64,000 nucleotides of DNA, from positions 1-64,000 of the forward strand of contig JABLWW010000012.1 in assembly GCA_013178295.1 (NCBI GenBank), read 5' to 3'. Shown here piece by piece: positions 8,289 to 15,959 of this stretch. The stretch's first letter is position 1; each line of letters opens with the position of its first letter. Position numbers and translations under genes: made by a program. Origin of the DNA: Anaerolineae bacterium. GTDB lineage: Bacteria; Chloroflexota; Anaerolineae; Anaerolineales; Anaerolineaceae. The notes under the pieces are model-generated. The model saw only the letters and a program-made list of their open reading frames with translations. It made no database searches and had not been told where the DNA came from.

Positions 8289-8768
8289 CTATGCCTTTGG
8301 ATTGTGGTATTTGTGATACGCCAGAACGGCCTCAAGAAAATCTGCCGTGCGTTCAAAATCACGGTTGGTTTTAAGTTTTTCCTTGCTAAAAATGAGCTTG
8401 AACAGTTCATAGACTTCTTTGGGCAGCAATCCCCGCGCCTGCGAATATGCCAGCACAGGCATCAGACGCAGCAAATCGGTGCGGTCAAAGGGTTGGCTCC
8501 AGTCTGCCTCGGTGCGGCATTCGCGCTCCAGCTTGCGGCGGATTTGTTTAACTTCCGTAAAGACCTTGCGAAGCTGGGTCGGTTTGAGTTTATCCTTTGA
8601 GTCTTGTGCGACTTTATCGGCATAACCTCCCTCTTCGGCAAAAGTCTGGGGCTGAAGGGCGCTCATGCTGCCAAGCTTTCGGATTTCTGCAATCACGTTA
8701 TCGATTGCGGATGGCTGCTGGCTCTGAGAGCGGCCGGACGGTGCACGGTTTGGATTTGCGTAGGTCAT
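8289..8768 (-). CDS. csm2: Csm2, type III-A small subunit
   Basis: A 159-residue mostly helical protein from ATG 8768, chosen because AAAGGAGT sits just upstream and the start then lies 4 nt after the cas10 stop. The C-terminal half carries the Csm2 pattern with LLRLMPVLAYSQARGLLPKEVYELF and TADFLEAVLAYHKYHNPKA. The N-terminal 25 residues are rich in Ser and Gln and probably disordered. Csm2 forms the inner filament of the Csm complex along the target RNA. An in-frame ATG at 8801 would overlap cas10 and lacks a better ribosome site. Confidence 0.93.
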   Translation of the reverse strand: MTYANPNRAPSGRSQSQQPSAIDNVIAEIRKLGSMSALQPQTFAEEGGYADKVAQDSKDKLKPTQLRKVFTEVKQIRRKLERECRTEADWSQPFDRTDLLRLMPVLAYSQARGLLPKEVYELFKLIFSKEKLKTNRDFERTADFLEAVLAYHKYHNPKA

Positions 8769-8772
8769 CTTT

Positions 8773-11265
8773 CTACTCCTTTCTGGTAATGAGACTGACA
8801 AAAGAAATGGGAATACGAAGCGCGGTGATCGCTTCCAGGATGCTTTTCATCAAATGGTCGCGGGTTTGCTTTTTGACCCGCCGTGTAAAGGTATAGTAAA
8901 AGCGCGGCGTCCACATGGGGTTGGCGCGCCTGCTCCTAGCGGCGGAGATGCGACGCTGGCGGTCCAACCGCTCCAGATCATGCACCAGCCCTCTGGGAAG
9001 CTCATTATTTTCAACAGCGTCTTTCAGCTCATCACCCAATTGCAGCAGAGATTCAAACGAGACACTCCCATCCCGCCAGAGAACCTCTTGCGAGAACACA
9101 CCAATGCGGTTGCGTCCTGCGTCTTTGGCGGCCTCGAGTGCCCCTTTTGCCTCCTCTGCAAAACGCTGCACGGGGTAATGCGGTTTGACAAACACCAGCC
9201 CCGCCGAGATGGTAACACAGGGATTGCCGCAGGCGTATTCCTCCCAGCGCTCCTGAAGCAGCAATGCCAGCCTCAGGGCGGCATCCCAAGGTCCCACAAT
9301 GAACAGATCATCGCCGCCGGAGTAGAGGATATAGAATACCCCATCCATCTTGTCAACGATTCTCTTTTGTTCGTCATCGGTCAGGCGCTGCGCCCATTCC
9401 TGCGCTGCGTCGCGGCAAAGCTCATTCAGGTAGCCGCCGAAGAACAGGTCAACGGACTCGCTGAGCGCCAATACCCGCGAAAGCGTCGGGGTGAGATTTT
9501 TTCTATCATCGCGCAGCCCCTCGCTAAAAAGCAGCCCCAAACGGTCAACATCCGCCCGCAAAACGCCAATGCGCTTGGCGCCGCTGGCAGCTTTTGCCAG
9601 CGCCTCAAAGTGAAGCACATCTCCCTCCTCCACAGGCTCCATGCCCGCTTCGACGAATCTGGTCTTTGCCAGCGGGGCGGCATTGGCAAAGAAACGATAT
9701 CCCATCCCCAACGTTGACGGCGCACCCTGGATGAGAAAATCAGTGTTGTTGACAGAGAAAATATCCACACGGCACGGATTCTTAAGCCCGCGCAATTGGC
9801 TCAGCAGAGCTTGTTTTTCCTCTTCGTCCAAAAGCAGCACCGTTACCCCAAAATCTTTGGCAAACTGGTCAATGCGGGTGCCTTTTGGGGAAGACAGGTC
9901 GCCGTAAACAAAAGCCAACGAGGTGGCATGGGGCAGTTTTTTGCCAAGCTGAGCATGCATGCTACACAGGCTACACGTACCAGCATCACTCAGGGGTGTA
10001 AGATGGCAAATGCGGCAAACGTGATACTGGGTTTCATTCGGCAGGTAAAAGTCCTCATCGAGGATTGCACGCGCCCACTTACGGCTTTTTTCCTTCTGAA
10101 GCTGCTCATTCTGCGCCTCAAATGCCCGTCTGAGGTCGGCAAAGTCGGCAGCGCATATCTCCTCTTTGGCAATCGAAAGGCTCAATGCCCCATGGAACTG
10201 CTCCAGCAGCCACCGCTCGATGTTGCGGTAAGCCGCATCCAGTTTCTCCAGGGTAGATGCGTCCTTCGGCACCAAGAGATTAAACCCGCCGCCGCCCAGA
10301 TAGACCACATTGACAGCAGGCAGACCCAGGCAGCGCAGCAGATAGTCCGTCAACACCTCCCCCAGCAGATTGAGGAAGAAAGAGCGCCCGCGCAGACGTT
10401 TGGCAACATGCTCAAAAGAGGCTTCCGCCTCCGGGCGGGTAATCTGGTAAATAAAGTTCTGGATGCCTGAAAAATCCCCCTTTACCAAAAATGCCACGGG
10501 CTGTTTCCAGTCTTCGAGTTTCTCCCTCAGCGCCAGCATCTGGTCAAGCTCATCATCTGTGAATGCGCGTTCGAGGCAGACCGCTATCGCCGACGCGGCT
10601 TTCAAATGTCCATAGAGGGAGACATCGGGCAGGGTGCGCTCACCGGGTTTGCTCTCCCAAGGCGTGGCAGAGGCGATACACCACGTATACTTGCGCAGCA
10701 ATGCCAGCAGGGAAACAAAGAGCGCTTCACCTTCCGCAGAGCTTTTTTCGGCATTATCTTTGAGCGTTTTCATCTCTTCTGCAAACTGCTTCCACAGTTC
10801 CTGGTATCCGACGTCGTTAACGCTCTGAGGCTTCTCTACAGGGAACAGGGTTTCCCGCTCATGGCAGAGCGGTTTGAGCTCAAAGCCGCGCTTTTCTCCC
10901 TTTTCTTGCTCCTCATCCAGAACAAGATGCGCGAGGATGGCTTGCAGCGGCGCTTCCTGCGATTTGCTTTGCTGCTCGTCCCCAGTGCGCCGCTCTTGAG
11001 CGCTCAATCTGTCGGCAAGACAGGTTATTTTGACAATCCGCTTTGTCTCTTTCCAGTTAGGCTTTGCCGTATCCAAATGATGCGACGCGACTGCATCTGC
11101 CAAATCTTCCCAATACGCACGCGGAAAAATCTCCTGCCAGCCCTTTTGAACAAAGACCTTCGCGCCAGCCTCGGCATGTTTCCCGTTTTCCCCTGCCCGC
11201 TGTGCAAACTTGCCGATGTCGTGGAGCAGCCCTGCCAATGCGGCTGCGAGTGTTTTATCTTCCAT
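8773..11265 (-). CDS. cas10: Cas10/Csm1, type III-A signature subunit
   Basis: An 830-residue Cas10. The N-terminal HD nuclease motif is GLLHDIGKF (His15-Asp16). A Zn-ribbon (CRICHLTPLSDAGTCSLC) lies around residue 420. The second Palm domain carries GGDD at about 650-653 (YSGGDDLFIV), the cyclase site that makes cyclic oligoadenylate. Both activities look intact. It should therefore cut non-target DNA and start signalling to the CARF proteins encoded on both sides. GGAGG precedes ATG 11265. It heads the csm2-csm5 operon behind a 190-nt leader region with unusual G-rich structure. Confidence 0.97.
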   Translation of the reverse strand: MEDKTLAAALAGLLHDIGKFAQRAGENGKHAEAGAKVFVQKGWQEIFPRAYWEDLADAVASHHLDTAKPNWKETKRIVKITCLADRLSAQERRTGDEQQSKSQEAPLQAILAHLVLDEEQEKGEKRGFELKPLCHERETLFPVEKPQSVNDVGYQELWKQFAEEMKTLKDNAEKSSAEGEALFVSLLALLRKYTWCIASATPWESKPGERTLPDVSLYGHLKAASAIAVCLERAFTDDELDQMLALREKLEDWKQPVAFLVKGDFSGIQNFIYQITRPEAEASFEHVAKRLRGRSFFLNLLGEVLTDYLLRCLGLPAVNVVYLGGGGFNLLVPKDASTLEKLDAAYRNIERWLLEQFHGALSLSIAKEEICAADFADLRRAFEAQNEQLQKEKSRKWARAILDEDFYLPNETQYHVCRICHLTPLSDAGTCSLCSMHAQLGKKLPHATSLAFVYGDLSSPKGTRIDQFAKDFGVTVLLLDEEEKQALLSQLRGLKNPCRVDIFSVNNTDFLIQGAPSTLGMGYRFFANAAPLAKTRFVEAGMEPVEEGDVLHFEALAKAASGAKRIGVLRADVDRLGLLFSEGLRDDRKNLTPTLSRVLALSESVDLFFGGYLNELCRDAAQEWAQRLTDDEQKRIVDKMDGVFYILYSGGDDLFIVGPWDAALRLALLLQERWEEYACGNPCVTISAGLVFVKPHYPVQRFAEEAKGALEAAKDAGRNRIGVFSQEVLWRDGSVSFESLLQLGDELKDAVENNELPRGLVHDLERLDRQRRISAARSRRANPMWTPRFYYTFTRRVKKQTRDHLMKSILEAITALRIPISFVSLITRKE

Positions 11266-11438
11266 ACGCCCTCCATATATAAAAGATCAAAAGCCGCCGA
11301 ACGGAGAGGAAGCCCCCTTTGCCCCCTGCAACCCCCCCGTTCAGCTGTCTGGGAATAGTGTACCCTATCCACGTCCTGCGCACATCCGTATTTTTACTCA
11401 ATTTTTGTGTGCTTTTCCTCCTTTGGTGTGCCATTTCA
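11266..11438 (-). promoter_or_regulatory. Upstream region of the csm operon with G-rich structured leader
   Basis: Read on the minus strand, this region holds a G7, a G5 and another G5 tract separated by TTGCA and CAAA (complement of 11313-11338). They are enclosed by 6-nt arms, GAACGG at 11299-11304 and CCGTTC at 11337-11342. This is compatible with a G-quadruplex or a closed stem in the 5' leader of cas10. TACACT near 11358 is a weak -10 candidate; I see no convincing -35. An AAAGGAGG at about 11418-11425 is not followed by a well-spaced start codon. Confidence 0.4.
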
Positions 11439-11455
11439 AGCCTGCGTGGCAGGCT
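11439..11455 (-). promoter_or_regulatory. Perfect inverted repeat just after the CARF-LuxR stop
   Basis: AGCCTGC-GTG-GCAGGCT (plus strand 11439-11455) ends on the stop codon of the CARF-LuxR gene and precedes the cas10 leader. The minus-strand downstream sequence TTGAAAT is a poor T-run. It could be a weak terminator or attenuator between regulator and csm operon, or an operator for the regulator. Confidence 0.45.
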
Positions 11456-12312
11456 CATTTTCCCAAAAAGGTGTAGTACAGCCGCAGCAGCGCCACCAGC
11501 TGGGCGCGGTTGACCTGCTCAAGCTCCCAATAGTGCTCGGCTTTGGTGTATGCCGAGTACAGATGGTTCTGCACGGTGCGCACCGATAGGTTGAGGCGGG
11601 CGGCGATCTCCTCATCCGCAAGCCCCTGTGTTACCAGCAGTTCCACCGTCTGGCGCTCGGCGCGGGTCAGCTTTTTCTCAATAAACCCGCTCACCTGACG
11701 ATGCTTTGGCTCCAGTTCCAGCTTGTTGAGACGCTCCAAAGCGCAAAAGGGGTCGTCAATGTGGCGCAGGTGCGTCAGCGCCGGAGAAAGCAGCGCACGC
11801 AGCAGCAGCGGAATGGGTACCAGCTGCACTGCATCCCCCGTCTGCGGATAAAGGCGCTTGCTGGCTAAAAACTCGCCTGCCGAATGCAGATGCCAGACGC
11901 AGTCGTGCGCATCGCACAGCATCTGCGCGGTGAGCATGGCGTAGATGGCAAGCGTCTTGCGTCCGCCTGCCAGCAGCAGGTGCACACGCTCACCCTTGCG
12001 CTTTGCCTGCCACACGGCACGGTAAAGCGCCCGAAAAGCCGCATCACAGGCTTGCGGCGTTTCCACATCCTCAAACAGACTGCCATCAGGGGCACAAACG
12101 GGGTAGAGGGTGTGGGGCAGGCTGGCCTGCGCCAGCGCCGGGAGCAGCCTTTGCAGGGCGGCTTGCACCACCTCACCGCCGGTATGCACCAGCGCCACGC
12201 GCCCCACCTGCTCCTGCCGGGTGCCCAATACAGACAGTGCTGCCGTGACCACCTGCGGCTCGCTCCCCAGTGTTGCCACCAGAACCGTTCCTGCCTGCTG
12301 CGCTTTCTGCAA
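11455..12312 (-). CDS. CARF (NE0113/Csm6-type) domain fused to LuxR-type HTH
   Basis: A 285-residue protein with TTG start at 12312 (GGAAAGGGG upstream). The N-terminal half has VLVATLGSEPQVVTAAL at 10-26 and HLLLAGGRKTLAIYAML near 110-126, the hallmarks of the NE0113 (Cas_NE0113, PF09623) CARF family of CRISPR proteins, some of which are ring nucleases. The C-terminal 65 residues are a GerE/LuxR helix-turn-helix: LTRAERQTVELLVTQGLADEEIAARLNLSVRTVQNHL. No nuclease domain is present. It lies immediately upstream of cas10 on the same strand and is divergent from chrA. It probably senses cyclic oligoadenylate and controls transcription; ligand and targets are inferred. Confidence 0.85.
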   Translation of the reverse strand: MQKAQQAGTVLVATLGSEPQVVTAALSVLGTRQEQVGRVALVHTGGEVVQAALQRLLPALAQASLPHTLYPVCAPDGSLFEDVETPQACDAAFRALYRAVWQAKRKGERVHLLLAGGRKTLAIYAMLTAQMLCDAHDCVWHLHSAGEFLASKRLYPQTGDAVQLVPIPLLLRALLSPALTHLRHIDDPFCALERLNKLELEPKHRQVSGFIEKKLTRAERQTVELLVTQGLADEEIAARLNLSVRTVQNHLYSAYTKAEHYWELEQVNRAQLVALLRLYYTFLGK

Positions 12313-12338
12313 AGCTGACCCCTTTCCTGATATGCACG

Positions 12339-12344
12339 ATTATA
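12339..12344 (-). promoter_or_regulatory. Extended -10 promoter for the CARF-LuxR gene
   Basis: Minus-strand TGATATAAT (TATAAT at 12344 to 12339) is an extended -10 about 27 nt before the TTG start, leaving a roughly 20-nt leader with a ribosome site. No good -35 is seen. A short inverted repeat ACCCG-N7-CGGGT (12349-12365) lies just upstream. Confidence 0.5.
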
Positions 12345-12393
12345 TCATACCCGATGACGCCGGGTGCGGCAAAGCTTTTATCCGCCGACATCA

Positions 12394-12470
12394 GCACCCC
12401 CTGCCGGGGGAACTGAGAGCGGTGGGGGAGGGTGTGTCTCTTTGCGCAGCAGGCAGATGGCAGGGGGTGC
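12394..12470. repeat. 12-nt inverted repeat in the CARF-LuxR / chrA divergent region
   Basis: GCACCCCCTGCC (12394-12405) and its exact complement GGCAGGGGGTGC (12459-12470) flank 53 nt. The right arm lies just upstream of the chrA -10. Within the left part, CCCC-CTGC-CGGGG could form a smaller hairpin. It could be an operator pair, a small palindromic element or a transcript hairpin. Confidence 0.6.
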
Positions 12471-12475
12471 ATTGG

Positions 12476-12484
12476 TGCTATAAT
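12476..12484 (+). promoter_or_regulatory. Extended -10 of chrA, leaderless promoter
   Basis: TGCTATAAT (TATAAT at 12479-12484) ends six nucleotides before the chrA ATG at 12491. The expected transcription start coincides with the start codon, so the mRNA should be leaderless. There is no ribosome site. Confidence 0.6.
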
Positions 12485-12490
12485 ACCCCC

Positions 12491-13663
12491 ATGCAAAGCG
12501 GCGATACCTCTCCCGCGCGCATCGGGCGGCTGAAGGAAGTGGCGGCTGTCTTCCTCAAGCTGGGCATCACCGGCTTTGGCGGGCTGGCAGCCCACATCGC
12601 CATGATGCACGATGAAACCGTGCGGCGGCGCAACTGGCTGAGCGAGCAGGAGTTTCTCGACCTGGTGGGCGCTACCAATCTCATCCCCGGACCAAACTCC
12701 ACCGAGCTTGCCATCCATCTGGGGTTTGTGCGCGCTGGGTTTGCCGGGCTGCTGGTGGCTGGGGTGAGCTTTATCCTCCCGGCGGTGCTGATCGTTACGG
12801 CGCTGGCGTGGGGCTATGCGCGCTACGGCGCTGCCCCGCAGACCGGCTGGCTGCTCTACGGCATCAAACCGGTGGTGATTGCCATCATCCTCCAGGCGCT
12901 GTGGACTTTGGGGAAGAAGGCGCTGCGCGGCGTCCTCCTGACGGCGGTTGCGCTGGGGGCGGCGGTGCTGTATTTGACCGGCATCCACGAGATTGCTCTG
13001 CTGTTTGGCGGCGGTGCGCTGATGCTGCTGATCACCGCCCTGCCGCGCCTGCGCAAAGCCAACCCCGCGCTTGTCTTTCTGCCGCCGCTTGCCGCGCTCA
13101 ACCTGCTGCCCGGGGCGGCGCTTTCGGCGGCGGCGCCCTTCAGCTTGTGGCTGCTCTTTTTCACCTTTCTCAAGATCGGGTCACTGCTCTACGGCAGCGG
13201 ATATGTGCTGCTGGCGTTTCTGCATGGCGATTTTGTTACCCGCTTTGGCTGGCTCACCGAGCGCCAGCTGCTGGATGCGGTTGCCGTGGGGCAGATGACC
13301 CCCGGACCGCTCTTTACCACTGCCACCTTCATCGGCTACCTGCTGGGCGGGATGCCCGGCGCGCTGCTGGCAACCCTGGCGTTCTTTCTTCCGGCTTTTG
13401 TGCTGGTGGCTGTCTCCAGCCCGTTTGTCCGCCGTCTGCGCTGTTCGCCGCCGCTTGCCGCGCTGCTGGACGGGGTCAACGCCGCCGCGCTGGGGCTGAT
13501 GGCGGTGGTCACCTGGAGCATTGGGCGCGATTCGATCACCGATCTGCCCACCGTGCTGATTGCGCTGGTCTCGCTGCTGCTGCTGGTGCGCTTCAAGGTC
13601 AATGCCACCTGGCTGATCGCCGCTGGGGCGCTCATTGGGGTGGTGTTTGCCCTTTTGCATTGA
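12491..13663 (+). CDS. chrA: Chromate transporter family protein (ChrA-like)
   Basis: A 390-residue two-domain CHR transporter from ATG 12491. Each half has the family motif. The first is FLKLGITGFGGLAAHIAMM with GATNLIPGPNSTELAIHLG. The second is FLKIGSLLYGSGYVLLAFL with VGQMTPGPLFTTATFIGYL. About ten membrane helices are evident. Studied members export chromate from the cytoplasm. It is transcribed divergently from the CARF-LuxR gene from a leaderless promoter, so the regulator could also control it; this is inference. In-frame upstream codons are rejected since they read through the neighbouring gene and past the promoter. Confidence 0.9.
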   Translation: MQSGDTSPARIGRLKEVAAVFLKLGITGFGGLAAHIAMMHDETVRRRNWLSEQEFLDLVGATNLIPGPNSTELAIHLGFVRAGFAGLLVAGVSFILPAVLIVTALAWGYARYGAAPQTGWLLYGIKPVVIAIILQALWTLGKKALRGVLLTAVALGAAVLYLTGIHEIALLFGGGALMLLITALPRLRKANPALVFLPPLAALNLLPGAALSAAAPFSLWLLFFTFLKIGSLLYGSGYVLLAFLHGDFVTRFGWLTERQLLDAVAVGQMTPGPLFTTATFIGYLLGGMPGALLATLAFFLPAFVLVAVSSPFVRRLRCSPPLAALLDGVNAAALGLMAVVTWSIGRDSITDLPTVLIALVSLLLLVRFKVNATWLIAAGALIGVVFALLH

Positions 13664-13694
13664 GGATCGGCTTGCCCCACCGCACCCCATCCCC

Positions 13695-13792
13695 GTAGGA
13701 TGGGGCTTGCCCCATTGGATTTGGTGGGGTGAACCCCACCCTACGTGCAACACTTGCTCCATCATCATTGGCGGGGTGAACCCCGCCCTACG
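13695..13792. repeat. Intergenic palindromic repeat, two units
   Basis: Unit one (13695-13744) runs GTAGGATGGGGCTTGCCCCAT ... TGGGGTGAACCCCACCCTAC. Unit two (13756-13792) repeats the GCGGGGTGAACCCCGCCCTACG half. It lies between the convergent chrA and ABC genes. The same modules recur at several other intergenic sites in the window. Confidence 0.75.
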
Positions 13793-13831
13793 GCTTGCTT
13801 TTGGCGCTGGGAAGCGCACAGGCAGAAGAAT

Positions 13832-15382
13832 CTACTCCACCCCTGCGCCGCCCGCGGCGCGGGTGCTGGAGACCACCCGCCCGTCCTCCAGCCGCAGGGT
13901 GTGGGTGATGCAGGCGGGGAGTTCGTCGGGGTCGTGGGTAACGTAGATCAGCGTGAGCGGGGCGCGGGCGCACAGACGGTCGAGAAAGCCGGTAAACTGC
14001 TGACGGCGCGGGATATCCAGCGCGGCGCACGGCTCGTCCAGAATCAGCAGCTGCGGGTGTTTGACCAGCGCCCGCCCCAGCAGTGCCAGCCGCTGCTGAG
14101 CGGCAGAAAGGGCGTGAAACGGCTTATCCGCCAGGTGCGCCAGCCCCAGCGCCCGCAGCCAGCCAGCCGCCCGCTGCAACTGGTGGGGGGCGGCGGCGCG
14201 GTGCAGCCCAACCGAATCATAAAACCCTGAGCATACCACCTCAAAGCACGAGGTCTGCGGCGGGTAGCACAGATGCAGTTCCGGCGAAACCCAGCCGATT
14301 TTTTCCTTGATTTCCCAAATGCTCTCGCCGCTGCCGCGCCGCCGTCCAAACAGCCACAGGTCATTGTGGTAGCCCTGCGGGTTATCGCCCAGCACCAGGC
14401 TGAGCAGGGTGGTCTTGCCTGCACCGTTCGGTCCAAGCAGCGCCCAGCGTTCGCCCGGCTGCACCTCCCAGTCAACCCCTTCCAGCACGCTGGTCTGTCC
14501 ATAGCGCACGCAGATGTTGCGCATGCGCAGCAGTGCCCCGCCGTCCGCAGGCGGCAGGTCGGCGGTGTATGCGGCGGCAAGCGGCTGCAGGTCTTCTTCG
14601 GCGGCGGGGGATGCTGGGGGCGGGGCGGCGGCGGGTTGGCGTGTGTCAGTGTAGCCGCTGCGGCTGCCGGTATATACCAGACGCAGGTCGCGCACCACCG
14701 CCAGATGGTCTGCGGCTGTGGGGATGTCTTCCGCGCGGCTGGTCACAAAAAGCACCGGCGGCTGCTGGCGGGTGATGAGCGTCTCGATAGCCGCACGCAG
14801 CGTCTGGCATGTCGCCGCGTCCATCCCGCTGTAAGGCGAATCGAGCACCAGCAGGCGCGGCTGTTGCAGCAGCAGGCGCGCCAGAAACACCTTGCGCGTC
14901 TCGCCGTGCGAAAGATGGATCAGACGGCGCGGCAGCAGATGCTCCAGCCGCAGCAGGTCAACCAGCGTCTGCCGCCGGGTGGTGTCGTCGGCTTTTGGCG
15001 CGGGCGTGCCGGGCGGAGGGGGCGGCAGGCTGCGCGCCGAGAGCAGGTCGTCCACCGTCGGGGCTTCTTCGCCCTCCAATGACTGCCAGCGCGCCTGGTG
15101 ATAGGCGACATAGCGGCGCACAAAGGCGCGGTGGCTCTCGGCAGAGAGGATGAGCGCCTCGCCCGGGTAGAGGTAGGTGCGCGGCGGGATGCCGTCAAAG
15201 GCATAGCGGATGACGCCGCCCGCCAGCGGCAGAAGACCGCACAGGGCATTGACCAGCAGTGTCTTGCCCGCTCCGCTTTCGCCGAGCAGTGCCCAGCGCT
15301 CACCGCCAGCCATGCGCCAGGTGGTATGGGCAAACGCCGTCCCTTCGCCCAGCCGCAGGGTGATGTCGTCGAGATGAATCAT
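13832..15382 (-). CDS. Double ABC ATPase, ModF/PhrA-like
   Basis: A 516-residue soluble protein with two ABC ATPase domains. Domain 1 has Walker A GESGAGKT near 35-42, signature LSHGE, and Walker B LLVLDSPYSGMD in which Ser replaces the catalytic Glu. Domain 2 has GPNGAGKTT, LSAAQQRLALLGRAL and LLILDEPCAALD, so it looks fully active. A Pro/Ala-rich linker separates them. This architecture matches ModF, an ATPase linked to molybdate uptake in some bacteria. No permease or binding-protein gene is adjacent, so the substrate is not established. Confidence 0.8.
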   Translation of the reverse strand: MIHLDDITLRLGEGTAFAHTTWRMAGGERWALLGESGAGKTLLVNALCGLLPLAGGVIRYAFDGIPPRTYLYPGEALILSAESHRAFVRRYVAYHQARWQSLEGEEAPTVDDLLSARSLPPPPPGTPAPKADDTTRRQTLVDLLRLEHLLPRRLIHLSHGETRKVFLARLLLQQPRLLVLDSPYSGMDAATCQTLRAAIETLITRQQPPVLFVTSRAEDIPTAADHLAVVRDLRLVYTGSRSGYTDTRQPAAAPPPASPAAEEDLQPLAAAYTADLPPADGGALLRMRNICVRYGQTSVLEGVDWEVQPGERWALLGPNGAGKTTLLSLVLGDNPQGYHNDLWLFGRRRGSGESIWEIKEKIGWVSPELHLCYPPQTSCFEVVCSGFYDSVGLHRAAAPHQLQRAAGWLRALGLAHLADKPFHALSAAQQRLALLGRALVKHPQLLILDEPCAALDIPRRQQFTGFLDRLCARAPLTLIYVTHDPDELPACITHTLRLEDGRVVSSTRAAGGAGVE

Positions 15383-15412
15383 CGCTGCGACAACGATTTG
15401 CTCGCCGCGCCA

Positions 15413-15766
15413 TCAAGCGCCATAGAACACTTCGCCCACCAAATCCAGCAGCCGCTTCTGGATAGCGGGCGAAAGCCTGCCGAGCGGTTTAACAATGCGG
15501 CTTTGTTCAATCGTGAAAATTTTTCCCGCCTTGATAACCGTTTCCTTCGGAAACCCCGCCGTTTGCAAATCCTGACCTTTGAGCAGCATCTCGTCCCGTT
15601 CCAATTGATTGGGAATGGAAGACGTTGCGGCGGCTGCAATCACATCGGGCTTTATCGTATTGTACCAATCGGCGGAGATGATCACCGCTGGTCTTCGTTT
15701 TTCGGCTTCCAAATTTGTAAATGGAAAAGGAACAAGAACAACATCCCCCTGCCTATAAGCGGTCAT
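15413..15766 (-). CDS. mazF: MazF/PemK family toxin
   Basis: A 117-residue protein from ATG 15766: MTAYRQGDVVLVPFPFTN, then RRPAVIISADWYN, the usual MazF/PemK beta-barrel pattern of an mRNA-cleaving toxin. The C terminus (SPAIQKRLLDLVGEVF) also fits. The start overlaps the upstream antitoxin-like gene by 14 nt, giving the standard antitoxin-toxin order. Active-site Arg in RRP and the downstream Ser/Thr strand are present. Confidence 0.9.
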   Translation of the reverse strand: MTAYRQGDVVLVPFPFTNLEAEKRRPAVIISADWYNTIKPDVIAAAATSSIPNQLERDEMLLKGQDLQTAGFPKETVIKAGKIFTIEQSRIVKPLGRLSPAIQKRLLDLVGEVFYGA

Positions 15767-15959
15767 AGACGGCATCCTCCGCGTTATCCCAAAATGAGAA
15801 GGAGCTTTCGGAAAGTTTGAGAAGCAGATTCTCCTCCCGTTCTGCGGATTGCTGTTTGGGGAGTTGAATATCGTTTAGCAGAAAGAAATTCCAGGCGTTG
15901 TGCGGGATGAAGATTTGTGTGTACTGGCTTTTGTGGGGTATAAAAGCGACGGAGTACAT
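15753..15959 (-). CDS. Antitoxin-like partner of MazF
   Basis: A 68-residue protein from ATG 15959 with AGGAGCAG upstream. It ends LLLKLSESSFSFWDNAEDAVYDRL, an acidic, aromatic tail typical of small antitoxins that block PemK/MazF toxins. The N-terminal part contains FIPHNAWNFFLL. It overlaps the toxin gene and directly follows the DUF3467-like gene. The assignment rests on position and tail chemistry; the N-terminal domain matches no family I can name. Confidence 0.7.
   Translation of the reverse strand: MYSVAFIPHKSQYTQIFIPHNAWNFFLLNDIQLPKQQSAEREENLLLKLSESSFSFWDNAEDAVYDRL

Noticed and set aside
11255-11458. A 67-codon minus-strand frame across the csm leader, with AAAGGAGG upstream of a TTG
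   Set aside because: The ribosome site lies about 14 nt from the TTG, the product is composed of G-tract codons, and it overlaps cas10. It is more likely leader sequence.
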